A DNA stretch of 35,257 nt from Ruminococcus sp. (GCA_017470905.1 JAFUXL010000005.1:1-35257); one strand, 5' to 3'. Positions 7,087 through 14,636 are shown, numbered from the stretch's first letter. The notes: generated from the letters alone by a model not told the origin. Program-made: numbers and translations.

Positions 7087-7914
7087 TCAGCTCACCCCCA
7101 TATCCATAGATTCCGATTGACCGCTGTCGCTGCTCACGAATTCTTCCATAAGCATTGTTTCGCCAGTGAAATTCGGAGAGCTGTCATTATCAAACGATAT
7201 ATAGCCCTTTTCGCCGAGATCAAGCGGCTCTCTTGTTATGACAGAGCCTGCATGGTTGACCTTGACGCTTTTTTCAAGCGTACAGAAATTGCCGTCATCA
7301 CCTTGCCTGAGATGATAACAGTGCAGTCCCTTCGGAATATCAGCGTCGGTCATTCTTCCGTTAGTGAACAGTGCCGTCTGCCCTGCGACCTCAACTACCT
7401 CAAATTCTTCATCGGTAAAAAATACATAGTCTGTCTCGCTTGCATTAAGAAACAGTGACCACTCGGAAGGATCGCTGCCCATGACACGAGCTGCAAACTC
7501 TATACGCTCCCTGTTACTTTCGGGATAGTATTCCCCGATTCGTTCTCCGTCAAAATATTCGTGCCTGCCGCAGTTCATGCCAATGTCCTCATCTGCCCAT
7601 TCATGCTCAAGTCTGATATCAGGGTACATTTCTGATAGTTTTTGCAGTATCGGGTGAGGAGCAGACCACGCAGTAAGAAATGTCAGCTTTCCGTCCTTGA
7701 AGTCCGTTTCTTCGGTATATCCGTAAGAATTCCATTTTGTACCCCAATTTGCAATTGCCCAATTATAGCTGTCAACATTATCGGGCATTGGGATTATTTT
7801 GTTAAAATCAATAGAGCCTATGCCGTATTCCCCTGTCTGCACCTCTTTCAGCATAGTCCGTATGCGGCTTGCATCACCCGAAACAGCGATAATATTTGTA
7901 ATATGATTCGGCAT
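7087..7914 (-). CDS. Api92/YubB-like and LPD28-like domain protein
   Basis: A 275-aa soluble protein whose ATG 7914 shares one base with the stop of the antirepressor-like gene (TGATG), a sign of coupled translation. The N-terminus MPNHITNIIAVSGDASRIRT begins a ferredoxin-like domain of the YubB/Api92 type (about 1-135), with the hallmark DFNKIIPMPDN, NWGTKWN and a late AWSAPHPIL segment. The C-terminal half (about 165-250: FEVVEVAGQTALFTNGRMTD, then PKGLHCYHLRQGDDGNF) resembles LPD28, a domain named from large polyvalent proteins of phages and conjugative elements. Neither domain has a proved activity. The end is EESVSS-like acidic/Ser sequence finishing ESMDMGVS, one of the shared tails. 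Confidence 0.75.
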   Translation of the reverse strand: MPNHITNIIAVSGDASRIRTMLKEVQTGEYGIGSIDFNKIIPMPDNVDSYNWAIANWGTKWNSYGYTEETDFKDGKLTFLTAWSAPHPILQKLSEMYPDIRLEHEWADEDIGMNCGRHEYFDGERIGEYYPESNRERIEFAARVMGSDPSEWSLFLNASETDYVFFTDEEFEVVEVAGQTALFTNGRMTDADIPKGLHCYHLRQGDDGNFCTLEKSVKVNHAGSVITREPLDLGEKGYISFDNDSSPNFTGETMLMEEFVSSDSGQSESMDMGVS

Positions 7915-8681
7915 CAGATATCCACCTCCACAAAATCCTCTCTCAGCCGTTTTATGAGATACTGCTGTCCCTTGCCTGTGACAAGCGTCTGCTGATATGT
8001 TCTTGTAACTCCGCCTCTCTCATACACCGACTCCTTGACCACAAAGTAGCCTGCATCGATATACTTCTGATACGGAATATTCCTGTATGTCAGCAGCCTT
8101 TTTGCTCTCAGCCAGCGAAACATTCTTGTCCTGCCAAAATTGGAGTTTTCACCGAACGCCAGTTTAGCCATAGTTCCCACATCAATGCAGTTGCTTGTAT
8201 CGCCTACCTGATTTGCAAACTCCACAAGCGGCTGATCGTGGCGAATACGGTCATTGAGCTGATTTATTACTCTGCACTGTAGTCGGAAAAGCTGCTTTAT
8301 CGGCTCATCTGCAAAGGGGAGATAGCTCTCCACGAACATATCCTCGTTGCTGACATATCCTCCTGTTCTGCGGATAGTCGGGAGTACCTCAGATGTTATC
8401 CAACGCCTGAATCTTTTTGCATCGGGCATCTTGCTTTTAAGCACAAGGCTGTAAAAACCGCTTTCATTTATAACTATCAGCTTCTGCTTGCCACCGGGGG
8501 TGACCGTTTCGTTCACCCCTTTATCTTCATCGTCAACATGGTCACGAATTGCTTTAAGCGGATTGGTATATCCGAGAATTTCAGCCACATCTTTTCCGAC
8601 AAGCCAAGGCTCGCCGTTTATACAAACTGTCCTCACCTTGCCGAATTCTTCATTTTCAAAAATCATTAAGTTCTTCATCAT
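7914..8681 (-). CDS. BRO-N / KilAC-type antirepressor-like protein
   Basis: ATG 8681 or the adjacent ATG 8678 is preferred (GAGG about nine bases upstream); ATG 8696 is in frame but has no ribosome site. The gene overlaps the end of the cytosine methyltransferase by 26 bases. Residues about 4-100 are a BRO-N domain (GEPWLVGKDVAEILGYTNPL, VDDEDKG, then LIVINESGFYSLVLKSKMPD and AKRFRRWITSEVLPTIRRTG). Residues about 150-250 are a KilAC/ANT-like DNA-binding domain (TMAKLAFGENSNFGRTRMFR, WLRAKRLLTYRNIPYQKYID). Phage proteins with this layout (about 250 aa) act as antirepressors or regulators of element genes. It may regulate transfer or excision of the element; this is inferred from family only. 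Confidence 0.85.
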   Translation of the reverse strand: MMKNLMIFENEEFGKVRTVCINGEPWLVGKDVAEILGYTNPLKAIRDHVDDEDKGVNETVTPGGKQKLIVINESGFYSLVLKSKMPDAKRFRRWITSEVLPTIRRTGGYVSNEDMFVESYLPFADEPIKQLFRLQCRVINQLNDRIRHDQPLVEFANQVGDTSNCIDVGTMAKLAFGENSNFGRTRMFRWLRAKRLLTYRNIPYQKYIDAGYFVVKESVYERGGVTRTYQQTLVTGKGQQYLIKRLREDFVEVDI

Positions 8682-9735
8682 TCTTATTTTCCTCATCGAT
8701 TTGTTTTATAAATTTTCCAAGAGCTTCGATAACATTTACAGTAACAGCATTTCCAGCCTGCTTGTAAAGCTGTCTGTCTGAAACTCCCGCCGCCTTTGCC
8801 TTATAGAATTGCTCATCGGTGAATCCCTGAAGCCGCCAGCTTTCAAGAGGAGTGAATCTGCGGACATATCCCTTGTACTCAATGCCATTGATTTCCGCAG
8901 TTTTCACAGCATACAGATTATCGGACATTGCGTCACTCGTCATGAAATAGAATCCCTGATTTGCACTCGGAGTTACTGTATGTGCGATGTTCCGTCCGAC
9001 TCGCCCTCTCCTTGAATTGATATTCGGATATGACAGGTCAATGCTGTCGCCGGGGAGTGCGGTCATATATCCGCTTTTGGTTTTCACCTTTATGGGTATG
9101 CCGTATTTCTCCTGCAATAAAGAAAGGCTGCCACTTATTGTAACAGCCATATCTTTGCTATATATCGTTATCTTTTCACTATCAGACCGCCGAGCTGCTT
9201 TTCCGAAAGGCAGTATTCTTCCTTCGCACCTCTCTCGATAATATCCGATAATGAACACTCTTTTCCGCTGCTGTGCAGAGCCAAAAGCTGTCCCGTCAAG
9301 CACAGACCATGCGACATCATACCCCATTCTCTCCAACGTGCCGAGGATCGTTTTAAATGTCCTGCCTCCGTCATGGTCAAGCAGTCCGGGTACGTTTTCA
9401 AGCAGCAGATACTCAGGCTTTTTAACGGCAGCGATGCGAGCAATTTCAAAGAAGAGAGTTCCTCTTGCGTCATCGAAGCCTCGCCTTGTGCCTGCCCGTG
9501 AGAATGTCTGACATGGGAAGCCGCCGCTGATAAGGTCGATATCAGGCAGTTCTTCGGGAACGATTTTTCTTGCGTCATCAAAATACACCTCGCCTTCGGT
9601 GTCATACATTGCTTCGTATGACATTCTTGCGTATTTGTCGATCTCGCAGTAGCCGACACACTTAAATCCGCCTGCTTTTTCAAGTCCTGAACGGAAGCCG
9701 CCGATGCCTGCGAACATATCAAAGAATCTTATCAT
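8656..9735 (-). CDS. DNA cytosine-C5 methyltransferase 1
   Basis: The 359-aa enzyme starts at ATG 9735, overlapping the upstream methyltransferase stop by four bases (ATGA). C5-methyltransferase motifs appear in order: motif I FDMFAGIGGFRSGL (5-18), motif IV GGFPCQTFS with catalytic Cys75, motif VI LLENVPGLL (Glu113), motif VIII QQRKRVFIIGY, and motif X KQAGNAVTVNV near residue 330. Between VIII and IX lies a target-recognition region of about 110 residues that differs from the neighbour's, so the two should recognise different sites. No restriction endonuclease is adjacent. A role in avoiding host restriction after transfer is likely; the sequence methylated cannot be deduced. Confidence 0.93.
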   Translation of the reverse strand: MIRFFDMFAGIGGFRSGLEKAGGFKCVGYCEIDKYARMSYEAMYDTEGEVYFDDARKIVPEELPDIDLISGGFPCQTFSRAGTRRGFDDARGTLFFEIARIAAVKKPEYLLLENVPGLLDHDGGRTFKTILGTLERMGYDVAWSVLDGTAFGSAQQRKRVFIIGYYRERCEGRILPFGKAARRSDSEKITIYSKDMAVTISGSLSLLQEKYGIPIKVKTKSGYMTALPGDSIDLSYPNINSRRGRVGRNIAHTVTPSANQGFYFMTSDAMSDNLYAVKTAEINGIEYKGYVRRFTPLESWRLQGFTDEQFYKAKAAGVSDRQLYKQAGNAVTVNVIEALGKFIKQIDEENKNDEELNDF

Positions 9736-10952
9736 ACGCCCCTGAGTTCCTCATCAAATCTCCTGAGCCGCTTTCCAAGCTCCTCGACCACATTCACGGT
9801 CACAGCATTGCCTGCCTGCTTGTAGAGCTGTGCATCGGACATTCCTGCTGCACTGACTTTATTGAATTGCTCCGTTGTAAAACCCTGTAACCGCCAGCAC
9901 TCTATAGGCATAAGTCTGCGTATTCTTCCACGATGAATTATGCCGTGCCTGTCAGTAGCTGTCAGCGTGAACATAGGCTCATTCGGCTCTTTTATCCTTC
10001 TGCCATTCTGACGGGTTGTCTCCTTGAACGGATTGAGAATTGCTCTCGGTTCTTCTTCGACAAGAACTCCCGAACGCTCACCCTTGTGAGTACCTGTGCT
10101 TACCCCAAGGTCATATCGGGTATGGATACACCTTGCAGTGTCAGTTATCTGAGGATTCTCGTTCAGATCACAAAAAACAGCGGAGTGTTCGCCTTTTCGG
10201 GAACTTACTCCGCTGTCCTGCCTTGCCGTTATACATCTTGCTGTTTCTGTTAAGTGAGGCGGAAAATTCATATCAATTAGATACAGACCTGTCTTGCCGC
10301 CCATACCGCCGCTGCCGCTGCACTGAGTTACGGCAAGCCCTTCGGGATCATATACTCTTGATCCCTGACTTCCGCTTATGAGCTGCTTAACTTTCCGGCT
10401 ATTTTCCTTGTCGCTTTTTCCGAAAGCCAGTATTTTTCCGGAACAGTCTGCTCCAAGACATCCTGCAATGTACACTCGTTTTCTCGATTGCGGAACGCCG
10501 AAGCCGGAGCTGTCATGCACAAGCCATTCCACGCAATACCCCAGCTCTGAAAGCGTTTCAAGGATGACTCTGAAAGTCTGCCCTTTCTCAATACATAGCA
10601 GTCCGGGTACATTTTCAAAGATAAAATAGCGAGGTCTTTTAGCTTTAAGGATTCGGGCAAGCTCAAAGAAGAGATCACCTCGCTCATCGGCAGTTCCGAG
10701 CCGTTTTCCTGCAACCGAGAACGGCTGACACGGAAATCCTCCAACGAGGAGGTCAAAGTCTGTAAGTCTGTCTGTATCAATATCTCTGATATTTTCATAG
10801 AACGCCTCACCTCCGGTTTCATATATCGCTCTGTAAGCCTGCTGTGCAAATCGGTCTATCTCGCACCAGCCTACAAATTCATATCCTCCCGCTTTCATCA
10901 AGCCTGAGCGGAAACCGCCTATTCCTGAGAAAGCGTCGAATACTCTTATCAT
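9732..10952 (-). CDS. DNA cytosine-C5 methyltransferase 2
   Basis: Start ATG 10952 (MIRVFDAFSGIGGFRSGL) has GGGGGTG nine bases upstream; a TTG at 10970 is in frame but less likely. The 406-aa protein is a paralogue of the downstream enzyme: catalytic Cys75 (GGFPCQPFS) and Glu113 (IFENVPGLL) fall at identical positions, and it ends with KQAGNAVTVNV and a short helix. It is longer because its target-recognition region is larger and holds repeated TARCITARQDSG-like and TARCIHTRYDLG-like motifs plus NEPMFTLTATDRHGI, which are also seen in multispecific or GGCC-type enzymes, though specificity cannot be assigned. It is first in a coupled trio with methyltransferase 1 and the antirepressor-like gene. 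Confidence 0.93.
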   Translation of the reverse strand: MIRVFDAFSGIGGFRSGLMKAGGYEFVGWCEIDRFAQQAYRAIYETGGEAFYENIRDIDTDRLTDFDLLVGGFPCQPFSVAGKRLGTADERGDLFFELARILKAKRPRYFIFENVPGLLCIEKGQTFRVILETLSELGYCVEWLVHDSSGFGVPQSRKRVYIAGCLGADCSGKILAFGKSDKENSRKVKQLISGSQGSRVYDPEGLAVTQCSGSGGMGGKTGLYLIDMNFPPHLTETARCITARQDSGVSSRKGEHSAVFCDLNENPQITDTARCIHTRYDLGVSTGTHKGERSGVLVEEEPRAILNPFKETTRQNGRRIKEPNEPMFTLTATDRHGIIHRGRIRRLMPIECWRLQGFTTEQFNKVSAAGMSDAQLYKQAGNAVTVNVVEELGKRLRRFDEELRGV

Positions 10953-11047
10953 GTATATGAACACCCCCAATCATTATTTTTTTCGGGACATTCCTCCTTT
11001 CCTTTAATATGTAAAGTACCGTCACTGTGGACGGCTTTCCGCAGTTA

Positions 11048-11335
11048 TCACGTTTGTGAAATCCCCATATCCTGTTCTTCTTCATCTTCCTGTGCAGGAG
11101 CTTCTTCCGGCTGTATGATATGGAATTGATCTTCACCGATAATCAATCCCAACTGCCTTCCGTTATCCCATTTCGTATGGACAGTTCCGATATCATCGAC
11201 TTCCATAACAGTTCCCTTTGTTCCGGACGGAACAGGTTGGGGGTCATCTGGCATATAGTCAAGCTCCACTCTTGTTCCGGGCGGATACTTCTTTTTATAG
11301 CGTTCGATCTGTTCTCTTGACGGAAATCCATTCAT
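11048..11335 (-). CDS. DUF4314 family protein
   Basis: A 95-aa protein with ATG 11335 and GGAGG eight bases upstream, 4 bases after the stop of the 170-aa gene. The sequence MNGFPSREQIERYKKKYPPG then TRVELDYMPDDPQPVPSGTK, GTVMEVDDIGTVHTKWDNGR and LGLIIGEDQFHII matches DUF4314, a small SH3-like beta-barrel found again and again in conjugative elements of gut Firmicutes. Its role is unknown. The final 20 residues are an acidic extension ending EEEQDMGISQT, the clearest form of the shared C-terminal tail. Confidence 0.82.
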   Translation of the reverse strand: MNGFPSREQIERYKKKYPPGTRVELDYMPDDPQPVPSGTKGTVMEVDDIGTVHTKWDNGRQLGLIIGEDQFHIIQPEEAPAQEDEEEQDMGISQT

Positions 11336-11339
11336 GTTA

Positions 11340-11852
11340 TCAGCCTCCTATCTCCATATCCTGAATATCATCTGTCTGACCGCACACAAATACAGGCTCG
11401 ATCGACCAGCCGTTTATGAACCATATATACACGAATATTCTGCGGAATTTAGCTGTTTTCACGCTTTTATTCTTTAGCTGCTCATGTGCTTCAACTACCT
11501 GATTCTCCCACCATTCGCACAGCTCATCAAGTTCCGATTCTGTCAGCGTCCCCGAACATTTGCAGTTCAGCACAAGCATGAGCCTGCCGTTTATTTCCTC
11601 AACAGACGGAGCAGCAGACAGTACCTTTCTGCCCACCTCGCTGCCACTGCCGAACTCGTCTGCAAGGCTGTATTTCTGGTGAAACAGACCCCAAACAGCG
11701 GTGCGGATTTCATCTATACACTTCCGCTTTTCGGGCTCTGTCATTATCCTGTAGTCCTCGCCGCCGTCCCACGGATTTTCATAGGGAGCCTCACTTTTGG
11801 CGGCTATGGGTGATAACAGCTTTAATTTGATATATTTCACTGATGTTTTCAT
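11340..11852 (-). CDS. Mobile-element protein of unknown function (170 aa)
   Basis: ATG 11852 is chosen for its GGAGG seven bases upstream; an earlier ATG at 11903 would lie inside the preceding gene fragment and lacks a site. The product has VKYIKLKLLSPIAAKS at the start, a helix-rich middle (EPEKRKCIDEIRTAVWGLFH), and the segment VEEINGRLMLVLNCKCSGTL. The stretch up to VLNC looks homologous to the last readable part of the broken gene at 13516-14130 (FVSLEIVDGEAMGVLNCT), so the two belong to one family that pairs this module with different N-terminal parts. No known activity. It ends TDDIQDMEIGG, a variant of the shared tail. Confidence 0.6.
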   Translation of the reverse strand: MKTSVKYIKLKLLSPIAAKSEAPYENPWDGGEDYRIMTEPEKRKCIDEIRTAVWGLFHQKYSLADEFGSGSEVGRKVLSAAPSVEEINGRLMLVLNCKCSGTLTESELDELCEWWENQVVEAHEQLKNKSVKTAKFRRIFVYIWFINGWSIEPVFVCGQTDDIQDMEIGG

Positions 11853-11865
11853 TTCTTTACCTCCG

Positions 11866-12225
11866 TTATATAGCAATACCGCTATATTCAGCAGTTTCTT
11901 CATTTTCTTCTTTCTGTGATTCTTTGAGCACTGTCAGTTCTGTCTCGATTGCATTGCAGATAGTCTTTGCTGCCTCCTGTATTTCGTTCAGGAACCCCTT
12001 GAGATGTTCAAGCGGATTACCTTGACTCCATGATGCGATATATGGAAAAGAATAGCTGCTTGTATCCAATCCGAATTTTTCTGATACAATAAAAGCTATA
12101 GATTCTGCCTGCGTTTCTTTGCCTCCCCTTGAGGAATTTAATGTTGCAAGTTTTTTGTCGGGATCGTGGAGCAGACAGTGTGCAGCTTCATGTACAGCAG
12201 TTTTTATGGTCTGCGCTCCGTTCAT
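11866..12225 (-). pseudogene. 5'-truncated ArdC-like zinc metallopeptidase fragment
   Basis: The 119 codons read NGAQTIKTAVHEAAHCLLHD at the start, with the zinc motif HEAAH, then KETQAESIAFIVSEKFGLDT and SYSFPYIASWSQGNPLEHLK. This is the C-terminal metallopeptidase part of ArdC/polyvalent proteins, which normally follows a single-stranded-DNA-binding N-terminal domain of well over 100 residues. That domain is missing: upstream of codon 1 the sequence soon becomes AT-rich and runs into the promoter of the dockerin gene. ArdC proteins protect incoming DNA from host restriction. The fragment could still be made from the ATG at 12225, but no ribosome site is seen, so it is called a remnant. The tail is acidic and ends EYSGIAI. 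Confidence 0.7.
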
Positions 12226-12244
12226 TCTATTGAAAATGAAAGAC

Positions 12245-12273
12245 TTGACATATTCAAGAATTTGAGATATAAT
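12245..12273 (+). promoter_or_regulatory. Sigma-A promoter of the dockerin metallopeptidase gene
   Basis: TTGACA (12245-12250), 17-base spacer, TATAAT (12268-12273): a consensus vegetative promoter pointing to the dockerin gene about 105 bases downstream. It lies directly against the truncated ArdC fragment, so it marks the left side of the insert. Confidence 0.8.
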
Positions 12274-12377
12274 GAAGGTGAAGCTATGAGAATAATTTAA
12301 TATTAAAAGGTTGATTTCAATTATTATCGACCAAATTTATTATCGGTTTACAGTGTTATTATGAAAGGGTGTCTTTT

Positions 12378-13514
12378 ATGTTAAAAAAGAAAATTATAGT
12401 TAAAATAATATCATTTATTATTGCGGCAACTGTTGTTTCAACTACTGTATCCTTTGATACGTTTGCAGAATGGAAACAGATTGGCTGTATAGGTGATATA
12501 AACAATGACAGAAAAGCGAATATCGCTGATTTAATCCTTCTTTCAAAACATCTCCTCGCACAAAATGCACTTACAAATCAAAATTCCTATTACGTTGGAA
12601 ATTCCAACGTTAAAATAAACGATGAGGAAAATTCTAATGTAAATGATTATTTTCAGACAGCCGATATAAATCAGGACGGAACGATAGATGCGTTCGATTT
12701 AGTTTTTCTTAGACGCATCATAATTAATGGAGGTAGCAGTTCTGACGTTTACAAATGGGAGGACGATATTTCGCTTAAGGAAAAGCTGAACGTTGATAAA
12801 GATACCTTTGAATATGATTATGTTGAGGGTATAAAAAACTTCATTGCCGACCACTATGAAAAAAATATGGGATATTCAGTATCAAAAGATTGCGTTATCT
12901 CATACAATGCTGACAGAACGGTTCCGGGTACTTTTACGGGAAGAGATCCTGTGGACATTTACCTGACAACAAGCCATGATTCCTATTGGTGCAAGATTGT
13001 TTTCCAACTTTCACATGAAATGACTCATTATCTTGTTGCTGAATACCGTCCGGACTCAGACGGATATATTTCATGGCTTGAGGAAACCATATGTGAAGCC
13101 ATGTCACTGTATTTCCTCGACGTGTTTTATGCTGAATACGAAAACACTGAATTATACAGTGAAAACAGCGACTATGCCAAGTATTTCAGAGAATACAGGG
13201 AAGAAGAAATGGAAGCGGAGATGGAAAAGGTAACAGGATTGGAATATTCGCTTTCAACAGCCAATCTGAATGCTTTGAAAATAATCAACGAAACAGGTAT
13301 GACACACAGAGAATACAGAACTTCTGAAATGCATATGCTCTATTCATATATAACGCCCAAAAATATCGAGGGACTTTTGAAATACCGCAATTTTTCGGAT
13401 ATGGAAACTCTTACTCTTAATACGGTAGCTTACAGAGCCGCTTATCCAAATAATGAAGCAGTAGATTACATATGCTCCGTTTGCGAAGGAATAATTAAAA
13501 ATACAAATAAGTAA
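12378..13514 (+). CDS. Secreted dockerin-containing zinc metallopeptidase
   Basis: Start ATG 12378 has AAAGGG eight bases upstream; an in-frame GTG at 12369 has none. Residues 1-30 are a Sec signal peptide (MLKKKIIVKIISFIIAATVV then a short polar end at FA). Two dockerin calcium-loop repeats follow: GDINNDRKANIADLILLSKH (39-58) and ADINQDGTIDAFDLVFLRRI (95-114), separated by an unusually long Asn-rich linker of about 35 residues. From about 135 on is a gluzincin-like peptidase: HEMTH at 213-217 supplies two zinc ligands and the catalytic Glu214, and the helix WLEETICEAMS (233-243) supplies a third acidic ligand. The protein is probably exported and docked to a cohesin, to cut proteins at the cell surface. 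It is on the opposite strand from all element genes around it and AT-richer than they are, consistent with inserted cargo. Confidence 0.82.
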   Translation: MLKKKIIVKIISFIIAATVVSTTVSFDTFAEWKQIGCIGDINNDRKANIADLILLSKHLLAQNALTNQNSYYVGNSNVKINDEENSNVNDYFQTADINQDGTIDAFDLVFLRRIIINGGSSSDVYKWEDDISLKEKLNVDKDTFEYDYVEGIKNFIADHYEKNMGYSVSKDCVISYNADRTVPGTFTGRDPVDIYLTTSHDSYWCKIVFQLSHEMTHYLVAEYRPDSDGYISWLEETICEAMSLYFLDVFYAEYENTELYSENSDYAKYFREYREEEMEAEMEKVTGLEYSLSTANLNALKIINETGMTHREYRTSEMHMLYSYITPKNIEGLLKYRNFSDMETLTLNTVAYRAAYPNNEAVDYICSVCEGIIKNTNK

Positions 13515-13515
13515 C

Positions 13516-14130
13516 TGCGTACAGTTAAGCACTCCCATGGCCTCTCCGTCAACGATTTCAAGAGATACAAAAGCCGATTTTACCTTATCATACATCGACT
13601 TATCCTCGTCATAGTAAATCATTATTCCACGCTGTGAGTCCTCGTTGCAGTATCGCTCTGTAAAACTTTTCATCTCCGAAAAACACTGCATCTTCTCGTA
13701 ATCATCAAGTTCTTCCTTATGTTCATACTCATCGGAAAATTTAATTACCCTTATCGTCGAATAGAAAGTCAGGTCAAAGCTTTCGTGGGTCTGCATTTGA
13801 GGAGATTCTGCAATACTTTCTGTCTGCTGATGAAGATAACTATCAACGATCATCTTTGCACAGGGAATATACTGTGAGTACCTTGCATATGACGACCCCT
13901 CCGAGTTGATGAGAAGTCCGTCACCGCTTTCATCGTCATAGACCAGCAGGCAGTGAATTCGACCCTGAGAGTCACGATACATCGTACCGATAAAGCGGAT
14001 GTTGCTTCATCTGACTAAACAACGTTTTCGGGATCTCGATTGCTTTCTCGACTATACATTCTGCCGTTCTGTACTCAGGCTCTTTGCACACGAGTATTGT
14101 GTTCAGAACAAGTTTATCATTATTTTCCAT
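13516..14130 (-). pseudogene. Frameshifted, 3'-truncated mobile-element gene
   Basis: Translation from ATG 14130 (GGAGG seven bases upstream) gives MENNDKLVLNTILVCKEPEY and on, reaching stop TGA at 13974-13972 after HPLYRYDVS. A second frame takes over at once (FIGT-MYRDSQGRIHCLLVYD, with GDGLLINSEGSSYARYSQYI), continuing the same protein, so a small indel near 13980 has broken the gene. The second frame matches the family to VDGEAMGVLNCT (codon ending 13518) and then becomes unrelated sequence exactly next to the stop of the dockerin gene (13514). It has thus lost both frame and 3' end. The C-terminal module is related to the intact 170-aa gene at 11340. Function unknown; probably dead. Confidence 0.72.
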
Positions 14131-14172
14131 TAAACTGCCTCCATTCCGATTGATTTTTATTTATAACAAAAA

Positions 14173-14226
14173 AGAGCCGTTTTTATCGGCTTCTCAACTT
14201 TGTGAGATACCAATAAAAACGGCTCT
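14173..14226. other. Long nested hairpin
   Basis: Perfect 14-bp arms (AGAGCCGTTTTTAT at 14173-14186 and its complement at 14213-14226) enclose a 26-base loop that holds a smaller stem TCTCA/TGAGA. T or A runs flank both sides, so it may be a bidirectional terminator between the element operon and the tRNA operon, or a structured end of the mobile element. Confidence 0.6.
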
Positions 14227-14300
14227 GAAACTTTGTGTATTATTTTTTCCCAATTTTTCGAGACTTTTTTCTTTTTCTGCCCAGTGTTTCCGAAAACTAC

Positions 14301-14343
14301 TACGAAAAATGGATTTCGTGGGTTCAAATCCCTTTAGATACCA
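14301..14343 (+). other. tRNA 3'-end-like fragment (possible attachment-site remnant)
   Basis: The stretch holds ACGAAA and TTTCGT arms like the variable stem of a class II tRNA, followed by GGGTTCAAATCCC, which looks like a T-arm, and then TTTAGATACCA, ending in CCA. The T-stem pairs imperfectly and no 5' half is seen, so it is not a working tRNA. Elements that integrate into tRNA genes leave such 3' pieces. It lies on the strand opposite the two real tRNAs next to it. Confidence 0.4.
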
Positions 14344-14392
14344 AATGTCATCTACGGTTTTCACTATAAAAATTTCGGCAAATGAGTACCAA

Positions 14393-14416
14393 AAAAGCCC
14401 GATAAATCGGGCTTTT
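14393..14416 (-). terminator. Terminator of the tRNA operon
   Basis: AAAAGCCCGAT pairs with ATCGGGCTTTT (up to 11 bp, closed loop). It follows tRNA-Glu on the minus strand by about 32 bases and ends in T residues. Confidence 0.75.
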
Positions 14417-14447
14417 CGGCGATGTCATCTATTTTGGTACATCAAGT

Positions 14448-14522
14448 TGGTGACCCGTACGGGAATTGAACCCATGATTCCGCCGTGAAAGGGCGATGTC
14501 TTAACCTCTTGACCAACGGGCC
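14448..14522 (-). tRNA. tRNA-Glu (anticodon UUC)
   Basis: Read on the minus strand: acceptor GGCCCGT pairs with ACGGGTC (one G-U), D-arm GGTCAAGAGGTTAAGAC, anticodon arm TCGCC-CTTTCAC-GGCGG giving anticodon TTC, T-arm GGGTTCAATTCCC, discriminator A, and an encoded CCA end. Length 75 nt with CCA. It is second in an operon with tRNA-Met five bases upstream. Confidence 0.95.
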
Positions 14523-14527
14523 GTTAA

Positions 14528-14604
14528 TGGTAGCGGCAGTAGGATTTGAACCAACGACCAATCGGGTATGAACCGAGTACTCTAGCCAACTGAGCTATGC
14601 CGCC
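14528..14604 (-). tRNA. tRNA-Met (anticodon CAU)
   Basis: Read on the minus strand: acceptor GGCGGCA pairs with TGCCGCT (G-U at the first pair), D-arm AGCTCAGTTGGCTAGAGT, anticodon loop with CAT, T-arm containing GGTTCAAATCC, encoded CCA. Length 77 nt. The overall pattern is that of elongator tRNA-Met of Firmicutes; a tRNA-Ile with lysidine-modified CAU is not strictly excluded. Confidence 0.9.
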
Positions 14605-14636
14605 GTGTTAGCCGCATAATCACCTGCGACTTAATT

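Noticed and set aside
8656-10952. Classical restriction-modification system
   Set aside because: No endonuclease-like gene is adjacent; neighbours are an antirepressor-like protein and a DUF4314 protein.
10879-11136. 85-codon minus-strand frame between methyltransferase 2 and the DUF4314 gene
   Set aside because: It overlaps both genes in another frame and has no recognisable domain; the true spacer is under 100 bases.
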